A stretch of 64,000 bases of DNA from Cytospora piceicola (lineage: Eukaryota; Ascomycota; Sordariomycetes; Diaporthales; Cytosporaceae), in the NCBI GenBank assembly GCA_023375675.1, contig JALQBC010000020.1, positions 62,001 to 126,000 of the forward strand, in the 5' to 3' direction. Below, in pieces: positions 1 through 11,580 of this stretch. Numbering within the stretch: position 1 is the first letter of the stretch; every line of letters begins with the position of its first letter. The notes under the pieces are model-generated. The model ran no database searches. It was not told the origin of the DNA and worked only from the letters and a program-made list of their open reading frames with translations. The translations under genes were made by a program, and so were the position numbers.

Positions 1-2
1 AT

Positions 3-2472
3 GCCTGCGATGTCACCCTCGTGTGGAAGTCTGGCTACGATCACGTAGCTCAATATGGCATTTCATTCAAGTAGGTTGGCGCTCTGCGCCGATTCCACAC
101 AACACGGCCGTCTGTATCCTAACAAGAATCCCTTAGGTCCGATGTCTTTGGTAACGAACGATTCAAGCCACGTCGAGGTTGGTTGAGCAACACCCATCTA
201 TCCTGATCCTTTTACCGACCGCTAACAACGCTCATAACAGTGGTCAAATCACCCGAAGAGGCTCTCAGCCGCAAAGAATCCCACTTCGACTACGTCGTCC
301 TCTGCGTGAAGTCGCTACCGGACGTGTACGATCTAGCCTCTGTCATCGAGTCCGTCGTGGTCCCTCAACACACATGTATCCTGGTCAACACCACGAACGC
401 CATCGGCGTTGAGGCAGCCATCCAGGAACGATACCCGACCAACGTCGTGCTGTCCCTAGTAGCGGGCGCTGATATCGTACAACTCGGTCAAAGCGAGTTT
501 GAACACAAGGGATCAACAGAAGTATGGATTGGGCCGGCGAAAAGGAATAGTGAAATCCCCGCAACAATACAGGACGATATGGCCTCTGCTCTTGCCATGA
601 CACTGAGTTCTGGTCAAGTTGACGCCAAAGTATCGCCCAACATCCGGCAACATCAATACGAGCGAGTCATCGGGTTAGTCCATCCGCTCCAACCCCTTCC
701 CCATTCCCTTTTGACCCTTCTTTGGACGTGAAACACGGCTAACCATCGACTGTAGGCCCATTGCTTTCCACCCTGCCAGTGTCCTCTTCGAGACTACGAA
801 CTACGCCGAACTCCTGACCAAGCCTGCCGTAAAGCCTCTGATTTCGGGGATTATCGACGAATTGCTCGAATTAGCGCATGCTCAAGGCTGCAAATTTGAC
901 GCGGACTACAAGCAGAAGGTCATGGACGACATGGTCAAGCAGTCAGGAACGGATAGCATAATGTGGCAGGATTTCAAGGCCCAGCGTCCGATGGAAGTGG
1001 AAACATATCTTGGCTCCCCCGTCAAACTGGCCAAGGAGGCTGGTGTCAAGGTGCCGCGAATCGAAACCATGTACGCGGTGCTCCACCATCTGAACATGGT
1101 CAATCGAACCAGGCCAAAGATCGACACGGTAGTAGCAGCCGGTCCGCCGCCGTCATCTGGCTCGCCCACGTCTATGGCCGTCCAGTCCCCAATGCCTCCT
1201 CGCATGTCGGTGCAACCTGCACCACGGGGTATGCCACCCAACGGTATGCACAACGGCAATGGCATGCCTCCTCGGGCACGACCACGAGGCGCCTCGCAAA
1301 TGGGACCACCCCCAGGATTGCGTCGGCCTTCATCTAACGCCGGCCCCATTAACGGTTACGGCCGACCACCGATGAACGGGCCACCGATGAATGGGCCACC
1401 CAACGGTTTTCCGCGGCAGCCAGTTAAGCGAGACTCGCTGGACGGCACTGATCTGGAGGAGTTCAGCCATCTGGTCGTCTATGATGATGTTCCCGAAGGT
1501 GGTGGGCCCGCGGCCGTCGACCAGCCAGATATGGGGCTGAGAGAGCGCGAGTTGCAGATACGGCAGCGTGAGCTCGCTTTGAGGGAACAGGAGATGAGAA
1601 TGAGAAGGGGTCCTCCGATGGGACCGCCACCAGGACCGCGGCGTGGGCCTCCGCCAAGGATGCCAAGTGCTGCAATGTACGACGACGACGACGAAGACGA
1701 GGACTATTTCGACACCAACACCGGACCGCCAGTGCCTATGATCGACCCGGATAACTTCGACATGATGAGTGTCACCTCCAGGAAAAACCGCCAACACCAG
1801 ACAAATACCACCTCGGCCGCCCAATTCCGCAAGAACCCAGAATTCGATAATGTCGCCCCGCCTTCCAGGACGAGTCGATTCCGGCCCAGCTTTGGCAGAA
1901 ACCGTTCCAGCCAGATCGTCAGCCAGGTCCCAAACCTGCGTGACAACATCTTGGAGGATCCACTTATGGGCTTCACATCCAATAGATACGGTGCAGTTGA
2001 CCGGAGCGCGATGCAGCAGGAATCGAGAGCAAATTCGATGACGTCCCAGCGCATGGACGATATGAGCTGGGGTCCTGGTGGCTCCGGATCCATGGGGATG
2101 AACGGACCGTTTCCTCGAAGAGCGAGTCAATCTCCCGGTTATGCCCCGTCAATGAGAGGAGGAAATGGCAGGCCCTCGCCGCCCAATGGGCTTGGCGGAC
2201 CTGTAAACGGCCGACCTTCTCCGCCCAATGGTGTTCGCCAGCCGAAACCACAATATCCTCCAGGTCATGGCAATGCTGTTGCACCGCAACAAGTCGAACA
2301 GCACGCTGGGGTGAGCAACCTTAACCCGCCCAACAAGGGCAAGAATGTCCCAAGTCTGACCGGAAGTGCGAGCGCCAGCGCGGGCAGTGGTGAATCCACC
2401 AATCTGGATACGCCATCCGCACACAGCAGCCAAAGTAGCCTCGGACCTCGTCCTCCGATTGCAGCACGCTAG
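3..2472 (+). CDS. ketopantoate reductase (ApbA/PanE)-like protein with long P/G/M-rich tail, 5' end missing
   Basis: Exons 3-70, 137-177, 241-673 and 756-2472 join in frame to about 752 residues, ending at TAG 2470. The start and the N-terminal GxGxxG loop lie left of the window. The first ~180 residues read as the NAD(P)-binding domain of the 2-dehydropantoate 2-reductase family (DYVVLCVKSLPDVYD, then VNTTNAIG). Residues ~181-300 match the ApbA C-terminal helical domain (HPASVLFETTNYAELL, then SIMWQDFKAQRPMEVETYLG). The remaining ~450 residues are low complexity, rich in Pro, Gly, Met and Asn. They include a charged, probably coiled-coil stretch around RERELQIRQRELALREQEM and an acidic DDDDEDED run. 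Bacterial PanE is only ~300 residues, so the tail is a fungal addition. Fission yeast Mug72 is a related two-domain protein. Whether it makes pantoate is not shown. It is probably a conserved neighbour outside the cluster. Confidence 0.85.
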
Positions 2473-4382
2473 AGGCGCCGCAATCCCGGGTATGGCTTTT
2501 TGAGCCGGGCAGGGCGGTTGTGGCACCCGAGTCTTTCATCGCTACGAAAATCGAGTACCAGGTCAGCTCATCCTGAGGATCTAGACTGATCAGCCGACGC
2601 CCTGTGCCTGGGCTACCTGAACGGCTTCGTCCGCACATTGCGCACGACGAACTATCACCTGCTCCTCGTCAGTATGCAGCGCGAGGCTTCATGGTGCGAA
2701 AATCTACTGCTACCTATTCGAGCACTTCAAATGAGTGGCCTCGAGCCCGAGAAACAACGAAACACATGGCATGCATATGAACATATAGACCGGGGAGGGG
2801 GCAGCTGGGACGAGGGTATCAATGGGCTGGATTACGACACTTTTGGGCCGGCGCACATCGAGAAAGGGACAACGACCGTACAAAGTTCACCAACATAATA
2901 TTAGTGGATCGGGTCATGAGAAGGGACCGAATCCGACAGTACATAGGGCATTTTTGGCGCGGCAGGCGAAGGGAGACCACATATCACCACATAATTATTT
3001 TATTCTGGTAATACAGCAGACATCAACATTGGAATCCTCGTCCGACCGTCTTCAATTCGTCCACATCGCTTTGCCACCGCCTGCCCGCCTGCCAACCCAA
3101 CCGAGAAATAGCATGGAATGGAAAGTCTGAAACAGGGAGCGTCTATCATGGCGTTCATGGAGACGGTGGGGAGGAGTAGGAAGGAAACATAAGAGGCTTC
3201 AAGCGTGGGATCTCATTTCGGGATAGAAGGATTTCTTAAAATCGGAGCTTCGTTGAGAGGAGGAACATAATCTGCTGCTGTATAAACAAAACCGTGGTCG
3301 CCGAAACCACATCATTCCTTATGTCTGTTTTCCTTGTCTTCTTTGTCCCTCTTTTGTTCTCTCGTCTGCTTTGCTTTTTGGTTCTGGTTCTCTGAAAAAA
3401 GTTGCATCAACCATGACACGACGGCGGCAGACTTCTTTTTCTTCTTCATATATGGGGGGAGTTCTCATATGTTTTAGGATATATTCAGCGACGAGGAGCA
3501 GGGGAAGGGAAGTGCGCCTATATTGGGTGAGGGACGAAACTATCCCGTAGTCAATTACAGCCCGTACCTATGAGGTTTTTCCCAAACAAACTTAAAGTTC
3601 AGTTTTGCCCAGAGAGAAAGAACCTCTGGACTCAGCTTCTCGTGGGCCAACTGAGCGGTAGTGATTATCCATTGTTTCCAAGGCTCACTATTCTGAAGTG
3701 TTGGAAGTCAAACCATGGGTTAGGTAACCCGCACCGGCACACATCATGTCACTCTGTATATAAATAGCGCTGTCCCCGTCATGTAGTTTCCCAGAGGCTC
3801 TCGCTCTTCAATGCAATGCACTCACTTCATTTCCTGCTCAACATGAAGATGTTGACATATCCTTTTCATCCATACGGTAGTGACCTCCTATATAACATAC
3901 GGCACGTTCAAGAGAAATATATGCTATAGATGGGACACATGCTATATAGGGGTGAAGGGTTACATATATAAGGATATGTTATATAGGGTGTCACTACTGT
4001 ATCTTGAAAGCGCCTCTGTCCCTGGAAAGAACGACGACGCGATGGTGTGTCTCCCTGGGACGAATGAGCCATATGAGAGTCTATATCTACTCCAGGGCTC
4101 CTGTCGGTGATTGCACTCTTCCTTGAAGGTGGCACTGTATAATCATATGTTACAGATTTTCAAACATTCAACAAGCTACCACAACTAGCATTGACAATAC
4201 ACTTGTCAAAATATGCTTTGTAAACAATATAATTGGTTCTACATTTGATACTCAGGGAGCGAGAATTCGCACTACCAGGGTATGAATGTAACACCAGGGC
4301 GTTTGTTGTTAACTAAGGTATTCTCCTAGATTCGGGCTTTGATCCAAATCGACGTATGGCTTGCCCTAGGCTTTGCTTCTAT
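2473..4382. other. intergenic region, 1.9 kb
   Basis: No convincing coding frame. It contains the 3' flank of the reductase-like gene and pyrimidine-rich tracts (about 3320-3450). A short inverted-repeat element at 3875-3999 is listed separately. The neighbouring genes are convergent here, so no promoter is expected. Confidence 0.6.
3875..3999. mobile_element. MITE, 125 bp, TA target duplication, Tc1/mariner-like
   Basis: The left end CGGTAGTGACCTCCTATATA and the reverse complement of the right end CAGTAGTGACACCCTATATA match over about 25 bp with three differences. TA dinucleotides at 3873-3874 and 4000-4001 flank the element, as expected for Tc1/mariner/Fot-type insertion. The 125-bp length leaves no room for a transposase, so it is non-autonomous. 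Only one copy is seen in the window. Confidence 0.75.
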
Positions 4383-6594
4383 CTACTCTGTCCCGGACAT
4401 GAGTCTTTCGTGCGCATGCACTCGAAGCGGCGCCTTCCACCACATAACCCAGTGGCGTGACTCTGCCTCCCAATCGAGGTTCTGGTCCAAAAGCTCCATA
4501 TCATACGTGAACAACAGTTTGGCAAGAACCAGGGACATCTCGACGAAAGCAAAACTGAGGAAGCTGTCAGCAATAACCAGAAATTTTCTCGAGCACACCA
4601 GAGACGTTCCCTGACCTTCGTCCAATACAAGCTCTGTACCCGAGCGAGAAGGGCTGGCTCGCTTCCCTGATGTCTTTGCATTTGGGATCGATCCATCTTT
4701 CCGGCCTGAACACGTCTGGGTCTGCGAAATACTTCTTATCGTGAGACACGGACCACGTGCTGGTGTATACCTCCGTCTATACCGTCGCGTTAATCAGCAG
4801 AACATGCATGGCTCGCGCGTGGAAAGGGAACTCACCCCAGCAGGCACCCAATGCCCATCAATCACCGCGCCCGGCGAGATGCGCGGGAACCCGTGCGCGC
4901 CAGACGGATGGATCCGCAGGGCTTCGTTCAGGACGGCTTGGAGGTAGGATAGTTGGAGGGCTGAGGTCGCGTCGATCTCGTCATAGGACTTATAGCGGGT
5001 GCGTATCTCAGCTGTCAGCCTGGAGAGCACGTCGGGGGATTTCAGTGCGTAATAGAGTGCTGCTGCGAGGCTTGTCGCCGTGGTTTCCCCGCCGGCGATG
5101 CTGTAGAATGTCAGGTTCCATTAGGTTATGCCGCAGATCAAATTCAAGAAAGGAGTGGAAGATAGAGGGATCGTGATATTTGAGGGAACGGTATGCATAC
5201 ATCAGCGTGCTCGCATGCGCTGTCATTTCCTCCAACTCAACCTCGCCGCGCTTGACTTTCGCAACAATGTTCGTGAAGAAGTCCTGTCGGGGGGCTTCAC
5301 TTTCGAGGCGACTTGTTGTCACTGTCAACTTTCTGATCTAGGGCTGTAGGGAGAGGGATATCGAACGAACCGCTGTACTTTCTCCCGACTGTACCGCTGA
5401 TGCGTCGCCTGTACTCTCGTTGCAAGCGACGGCAACAGCCACTTACCTAGCGCAGCGAGTACGCGGAACCGCCGCAGATTATCTACCAAGACGACCTCAC
5501 GCACATGTCGGAGGATCAGGTCGATCCAGAAGTGGTGCTTCTCTGCATGTCCGTGTCTCCATCAGCCATGTAGCCCCACTCCCCTTTCATTACTCTTCTC
5601 CGGGAACATGACAAAGAGCAAAGGTGAGGTGCTGTGGGTTGATTTACTTACCCTCAGCAACACACCCAAAACCGTCGCCAAACGCCATCTCGCCGAGGAG
5701 GTCGAATGCGTTCATTTCGAACCACTCCACCATATCGACGCCCTTCTCGCCTTTCCTGCTCAGTGGGCCGATCTTAGCAACAAATGCGTCTGTGCATCTC
5801 TGTATGATGTCCTCCTGCGCGGCGAGGGCGCGGGGAGAAAAGGCCGCCAGAAGGTTCTTCTTTTTTTGGGCGTGGACCTGCAATCTGTCAGCCACCTCCA
5901 TCCCAAGGGCCCCAACGATGCGGATGCGTATCATGTGAACAAAACAAAGAAGGGTCGGCGAGGGAAAGATTCGACAAGTAGAGGTGGGAATACTGACCTG
6001 GGGGTTCCGCTCACTCCCGATACAACCCGTCTTGAAACCCGATCCAAACACGTCGTAGAAATCACTTTTGATGTGGTGCGCCTGGCCCGGCGGCGGGAAA
6101 CCATAGATTTCGCGGTAAGACTGGAGCGAGGCGAAGCTGAGTTCATTGGGGGATACTCGGAAGACATCACCTACGTTGGCATGTCAGTGACTGATCGTGG
6201 GGAGAACTGAGTCGGAACGTACCATATCTGTCATGTTGTTCTCGAAACACGCGGTGTTGGCGACCGCCCATGGTGTTCTTGAACCGCCATAACTTTAGTG
6301 ATAATAATACTGGTCAGCTCGGTCCTCGTCTGGTGCTTCGTTGTTAATTCGAGGGCTCTCAAGGATCTCACCAGCGTAGCGCGGGCCAGCAACGGCCCTG
6401 GAAACTTGGCCAGAGGGTGGAAATAGACGTTGTAAATGATGTTGCTCAAACAATAGCTCAAGACCTTGGACAATCTTATTAGCTACGTATATCATAACAT
6501 TTTACATACGAACTTGATGACGGGGTGGTCTCACAAGGGTCCCCAAAACCTCGACCCAATGGGCCCTCAAAATCTCAACCAAGCCTTTGTCCAT
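4383..6594 (-). CDS. cytochrome P450 monooxygenase (P450-1)
   Basis: Ten exons: complement of 4383-4554, 4616-4776, 4836-5100, 5201-5311, 5371-5542, 5652-5877, 5998-6170, 6223-6292, 6372-6482 and 6535-6594. They total 1521 nt, 506 residues. The ATG at 6594 opens a 20-codon exon; the next exon has no ATG and an upstream stop, so this start is needed. A hydrophobic N-terminal anchor precedes FHPLAKFPGP. The I-helix motif is AGGETT, the K-helix ExxR is EALR, FRPERW is the PERF-type motif, and the heme loop is FSLGYRACIGR with the ligand near Cys446. All motifs are intact and length is normal for a fungal microsomal P450. It is the leftmost cluster gene and is divergent from the FAD oxidase. Substrate unknown; oxidation of the sesquiterpene skeleton is inferred from context. 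A 52-bp intron (6171-6222) falls inside the RYG-DVFRV segment. Confidence 0.9.
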
Positions 6595-7621
6595 GGCAGC
6601 AAGTACCTCAATACCTTGCTCAGGAGATGTAGACTCACAAAGGGGCTCATAAAGAAATCTTGGCTTCTCGATGTGGTTTCAATAATCAAAGGGGCTGATA
6701 ATCCTGAACAGGCATGTTCGCGAACATGTCAGCATATGCGTCCGAGGGTAGCATTCAGTGCAATACTAGAGGCCCACATGTCAGCTGTCCAGCCATGAGA
6801 AACCCCCTTCCTATCGCGCAATGCAACATCGGAGTGGGTTACTTGGGCTCGGTCACTCCCGCATCCGGTATTGCGTCGGGCAGTCGGCCAGCCCTGTATA
6901 CTATTTTGGACTTTTGGCCCCTCAGCATTTCCTCGGGGACTGCCTCAAGCAGCTTGTTCGGTCAGCTTATCCGGCCCCATTCATCTTAACCGTACATAGT
7001 TTGTATGCTGTGCCTCTTGGTGTGAGCTGACTGAACACAGCCAGACCCAGAGGCTTATGATTATCAGTACGGTCCAAAGCAATAGGGCCTGCCGATTTGC
7101 CGCGATATGTAACTCGCAAACTGGGTCTCGGCCAATAAAGACTTGACATTGCAAACAGATTCGCCATTCGGTATTTTCATGGGATTTCCATGCGTTTGCG
7201 GGCTGCCTTAGCGATAAGGACGCGTGTGGGTGGTATTGATTGCAAGCGCCCCATGTAGGAGAGAACCAACACAGGTTCTGGTCTTGGGGGCGATCTGATA
7301 CTGTGTCTGTCGTAAAATCGAAACCCAGCAATCCTTCCGTGGAGTGGCACCATGATCCTGGCGAAGGATGAAGGCAATGCAGCCCTAGAAACTGCAACTA
7401 ATTACCGAGCCGATCGCGATACCCGTGGTACTGTTGGCTATGTCGTTGGGTGAAGGGTTCCTGCCTGTGGATACCATCGCGTGTGAGCTGGCTGCGTAGT
7501 ACGATCGATTTCCATGTATAAAGGCGCGCACTGAAACAGTATGAGCAAAGTGTCACTGCACATTTGCATCGGTCTCAGTGTGAAGCAATCTGTTCAGCGC
7601 AGCTATCCCTCTTCCACGATC
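6595..7621. promoter_or_regulatory. divergent promoter region between P450-1 and FAD oxidase
   Basis: About 1 kb lies between the two divergent start codons. It has no coding frame I can support. It contains a 16-bp perfect palindrome at 6713-6728 (CATGTTCGCGAACATG), 119 bp upstream of the P450-1 ATG. A TATA-like TGTATAAAGG lies near 7515, about 105 bp before the oxidase ATG. Shared control of the two genes is inferred from the arrangement. Confidence 0.55.
6713..6728. promoter_or_regulatory. 16-bp perfect palindrome upstream of P450-1
   Basis: CATGTTCGCGAACATG equals its own reverse complement. It lies 119 bp upstream of the P450-1 start, a plausible distance for a dimeric regulator site. 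No binding factor is assigned. Confidence 0.4.
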
Positions 7622-9342
7622 ATGCTCCTCCTTCCGCCATCTCGTTTGCTGTCCCTGGGGCTGTTAGCCTTGGCATCTGCTGCTCCATCACCAGCGGCGG
7701 AGCCGCTGCCGGGACAAGTCCAGGAGCGTACCATCGCAGCCTGTGTCAAGCTTTCTGCGGCACTGCATGAACAGGTGTTCTGGCCCAACAGCTCGCAGTA
7801 CTTGAACCAGTCACAGGGTATGTAGTCAGCCTAATCATGGACGTACACGGCACTCACGTCCCCGGGAGGCCAAACCAAGCAACGTACTAAGTCATCCCAC
7901 AGATGTATGGTCTCAAAGCTGTGTTATGACACCGCAATGCGTCTTCGAGCCTCTCAATGTATCCGCCCTCTCCCTCGGGCTTGGAATCATCCGCGCCACT
8001 GACGCCAAATTCGCCTTCCGCTCAGGCGGACACATGCCTGTCCCAGGATCCCAGTCGCTCAATGACGGCGTCATGATCTCGGCGAGCATGTTCAACTCAA
8101 ACAAACTCTCTGCGAACAGATCTGTCGCCAGCATCGGTCCGGGGCAGGCCTGGATCGACGTGTATGAGTGGCTCGCGCCGTATGGCCTGGCTGTCAACGG
8201 CGGGCGGTTCCCCTCCGTCGGCGTTGGCGGCCTGTTGGTCGGAGGGGGGATGGGCTTCTTCTCTGGCAGCCAAGGGTGGGCCGTGGACAACATCGTCGGG
8301 TGGCAAGTTGTCCTCTGGAACGGGACCGTGCTCGAACTCACCGACTCCCCCGACGACCCGCACGCCGATCTCGCCTGGGCGCTCAAGGGCGGCTCGAACC
8401 TGTTCGGCATCGTCACGCGATTCGACGTGCGCACGTTCCCCGTGACGGGCGCGTTCGGCGGACTGACAGTATGGTCCAGCGCGGCCGGGCCAGAGGTCTT
8501 CAGCGCGCTGACGAGCTACATGGCGCCCGGTGGAGGCGTGGACGACGCGGATGTGCACATCGACGTGTTTGCTGGGTTGAGCTTTACTGATGGGGCACCG
8601 TCGCTGGCGTACTACAACATTGCCCTGTACCCCGGGGACGACGCCAACCCGACGGCGCTGGAAAACTTCACTGCCATCCCTGCGGACATGGTGGTCCAAA
8701 ATGGCGCTGCCGTGCAGGAGGACTGGACCGCCATCCCTGATCAGCTGGATCCTTTCTCGACGCGGGCGCTGCGGAACATGTTCTATGCAATCAGCTTCAA
8801 GGCAACAGAGGAGAGTATCCATTTGTATAACCAAACGATTGTGGAGAACGCCGTTGCGATGCTGAGCGAGGTGGAGGGGTTCAAGACGTATGCGGTGTAT
8901 CAGCCCGTTTCCAGAGGCTTTCTTCAGGCGTCGAAAGACAAGGGGTCCAACGTCCTTGGTCTGGATCCTGATGTGGACGGAACATTTGTCGGCAAGTTTT
9001 CTTTCCCTCCCCTTCATGATTCGACACCCCTCTATCCGAGGAGACTGCTGACCATTCCTCACGTACATAGCGGGCATCATCATGAGCATGTGGGAGAATG
9101 CAGAGGACGATGCGGCCGTGTTGAAGTACGCACAGGTCTCTGCACAGCAGATTCGCGAGCAGACGGAGGCATTGGGCTTGTTTAACAACTTCACCTATCT
9201 TGGAGACTCGGCGCAGGGCCAATTACCATTCGAGAGTTATGCCAACGGGACGAACTTGGCAAGGCTGGAGGCGATTCGTTCAAAGTATGACCCCGAGCAG
9301 TTCTTGGAGAACAACCTTCACAGGGGGTTTTCTCTTGGTTGA
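7622..9342 (+). CDS. secreted FAD-linked oxidase, BBE / 6-hydroxynicotine oxidase-like
   Basis: Exons 7622-7817, 7903-8991 and 9071-9342 give 518 residues. The ATG at 7622 starts a signal peptide (MLLLPPSRLLSLGLLALASA). The PCMH-type FAD-binding domain has RSGGH at about 105-109, so His109 is the expected 8-alpha attachment residue. It continues with SIGPGQAW and GGRFPSVGVGG. The position that is Cys in bicovalent berberine-bridge enzymes is Phe168 here, so a single covalent FAD link is expected. The C-terminus YDPEQFLENNLHRGFSLG resembles the family's usual C-terminal segment. The last intron (8992-9070) appears to be GC-AG: the donor reads G|GCAAGT and no GT donor keeps the frame. Such oxidases perform dehydrogenation or oxidative ring chemistry in fungal pathways; the exact step here is unknown. 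Confidence 0.9.
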
Positions 9343-10151
9343 GGATTTCACAGCACGCCCTGGAGTAAAATGATTAGATACTAGGTAATCATGCTGGCCT
9401 AAATACACTTCGTAATGACTTCGCAACATCGCAAGACGCTATTTTCTCTACCTAAAAAAACCCCGGCTTTTTCTTCTTCTAGAATTCAAATAATAACATA
9501 GCGGTACGATCAACAAAAGATACATAGGTATGTGTGGCCTTGCGCAGCTCATCTTTTGCATACACGTACAGTAATTCATTCCCCCTTTTTTTGTCGTGAG
9601 AAGCAGACCGGCTGCGCAGCACACCGTCGAATTGTAGCAGGTACTGATATTCGCCGTTTTTTTGTGCTCAGTAAATGTAACGGTCTTTCTCATCCAGGCA
9701 CCAATGAGCCCAACATGTAAACGTGAATGCTACCCTGAGTATGTACATATGTAACGGCGTCGAAAGGCCCTTCTCCTTTGGGAGGCTGGGGGAGGAGAGG
9801 GAGGGTTGTGGTTAAGTGACAGTTCTGCGAGAATATGCGTTCATCTTGCAGATTACCAAAGCAATGGGAAAGTGTAGAATGCTATAGTAATTTCCGAGCA
9901 GACAATACTTCATACCCGGTTGTCACACCCGTTCATGTTGGTAATCTTGTGTGGTCTCTATGGGGTTCTGAAGTCTTCGTGTGATTATAGTCGGAAGGTC
10001 CATAGCATAGCTCACAGCTCAGACGCGAAGAAATGAAAACAACAAAGAAGTCAACCTGATGATCACCCTGTTTCCTGAAAACAAAACAAATAGATATTCA
10101 ATCTCGACGCAGTCTGGTGCCCACCCATTCATACTCCCTCCTCACCTAACC
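9343..10151. other. intergenic region between convergent genes
   Basis: This 0.8 kb is the shared 3' flank of the FAD oxidase (+) and SDR1 (-). It is AT-rich with pyrimidine runs near 9450-9480 and 9585. No gene, repeat or RNA is recognised. Confidence 0.55.
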
Positions 10152-11163
10152 CTAAGCCAACCACGGCTTGAGCTCCTCCTCCGTCCAGTCCCACAACCTC
10201 GCCGCCAACTTCTCATCCAAACAAAAAGGCGTGTATGACTTGCTAGGCACACCGACGGGTTCATACAGCTCACCCTGCCTCGCTTTGTCCTTGGGAACAC
10301 CGACAGCCCATACCTGGTTCCAGTGGCCCTGATCATCTTTCAGGAACTTGTTGATGTTCCCCGCATACACGATCATCCTATCCATGAACGAGAGGCTTGT
10401 CACCAACCCGGTGCTGCTCGGGCCGGGATCGACCACTAGCGTCAGGATCTCAGGGTACCGCCGCGCGAGCTCGCGCCCGTACAGCAAGTTAGCCAACTTG
10501 CTCTGGGCGTAGCGCTGCCACTTTCCCAGGAGCCAGTACGGCTGGGTGGTCTTGAGGTCATCAAAGACGATACCATGCCCTCTTGGGGCCAGAACAAGGG
10601 CCAGGCTCGAGATGGGTATGATGCGTGCATCGCCATGCTTCTGCGCCGTCTTCTGCAGCAAGGGGAGAAGCTTGCGGATCCATAGCGCGTGCGCGACGTG
10701 GTTGATGCCGAAGTGCAGCTCGTAGCCGTCGCTGGTGAGCCCGGGGGGCAGCGCCATGATGCCCGCGTTGGCCATGAGCACGTCCAGGCGGGTCTCCCGG
10801 GCCAGGATCTTGTCCGCGGCCTCCTTGACGGATGAGAGGTTGGCGTGGTCGCATTGTACCCAGTCCAGCTCGGCCTTGGTGCCGCTGGATCTCAGCTGCG
10901 ATAGTGTCTTCTCGGCGGCGGTCTGGTTGCGTCCGGTGATGTAGATCTTGGCCGGATTTCGGCTCGCGAGCATCTTGGCCGCGGCGGCGCCTAGGCCGTT
11001 TGTGCCTGGGACAGGTATGAGCTTGCTTCTATAATGAATGGTGAGAGAGGGGATGGACGCGATGGCTGGCATCGCAAGGGGGTAAATCACCGCCGGTAAT
11101 GAGCAACACCTTGCCCGTCAGTACGGGCACGTCCCGCTCGAGGTCGAAGTCGAGTTTGGGCAT
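10152..11163 (-). CDS. short-chain dehydrogenase/reductase (SDR1), WWOX/retinol dehydrogenase-like
   Basis: Two exons, complement of 10152-11005 and 11091-11163, encode 308 residues. Splicing the 85-bp intron restores the glycine motif LITGGTNGLG (TGxxxGxG at 23-30), which the split otherwise hides. NAG is at about 104-106 and the catalytic Ser is in ISSLAL (157/158). Tyr190 and Lys194 form YAQSK. The Rossmann fold and the C-terminal substrate loop are complete, and length fits classical or extended fungal SDRs. It lies tail to tail with the FAD oxidase and in the same direction as SDR2. It probably interconverts an alcohol and ketone on the terpenoid (inferred). A TTCC-N6-GGAA palindrome lies 325 bp upstream of its ATG. 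Confidence 0.9.
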
Positions 11164-11487
11164 TTCGACGTTGAGCGATCAAGAGGATTGGTTTATGCTA
11201 TCTTGCCGAGGCCTTACGATAATTCACCTCTAATGGTTTGTGGCAGCGAGAGGAGAGTCTTAAGAGTTGAAGAAAGGTGAGATTGGGAAGGCTGGAAGGA
11301 GGGGGGGGTTGCAGACGGCGCTTTGTTGGCATTGGGCTACCTAGGTACCTATATTGCGTGCCTTACTTAAGTACCTAGGTACACAAGTAGGTGACTGCTG
11401 CATGTAACCACCTAGGTAGGTACAAACCTAAGGGACTTATGCCTAGGTGCTTATGTGAACCAAAGACGGAAGTCTCCGGTTCGGGAT

Positions 11488-11501
11488 TTCCGCATTGGGA
11501 A
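11488..11501. promoter_or_regulatory. TTCC-N6-GGAA site upstream of SDR1
   Basis: TTCCGCATTGGGAA followed by GTT, 325 bp upstream of the SDR1 ATG. The same architecture, with the same GTT extension, recurs in the P450-3/cyclase promoter, and a near match occurs upstream of P450-2. It is a candidate operator for the cluster regulator. Confidence 0.35.
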
Positions 11502-11580
11502 GTTGAACTTGTCGGCGCCGAGTGGCGGCGCAGAACACCTACATATGTCAGGATATGTGGGTTGACTTGTTCACTCAGAT

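Noticed and set aside
1330..2130. Long minus-strand frame (266 codons) opposite the reductase tail
   Set aside because: Shadow of the low-complexity plus-strand coding sequence.
6231..6482. Apparent frameshift or missing start at the 5' end of P450-1
   Set aside because: A 52-bp intron (6483-6534) and a 20-codon first exon starting at 6594 restore the frame and the membrane anchor.
8097..9194. Long minus-strand frame (365 codons) opposite the FAD oxidase
   Set aside because: Antisense shadow of a GC-biased coding region; no family features, while the plus strand encodes a clear flavoprotein.
11335..11440. TACCTAGGTA runs as telomeric repeats
   Set aside because: They are short palindromic motifs scattered also at 13970, 17105 and 31218, not a telomere-type G-rich array.
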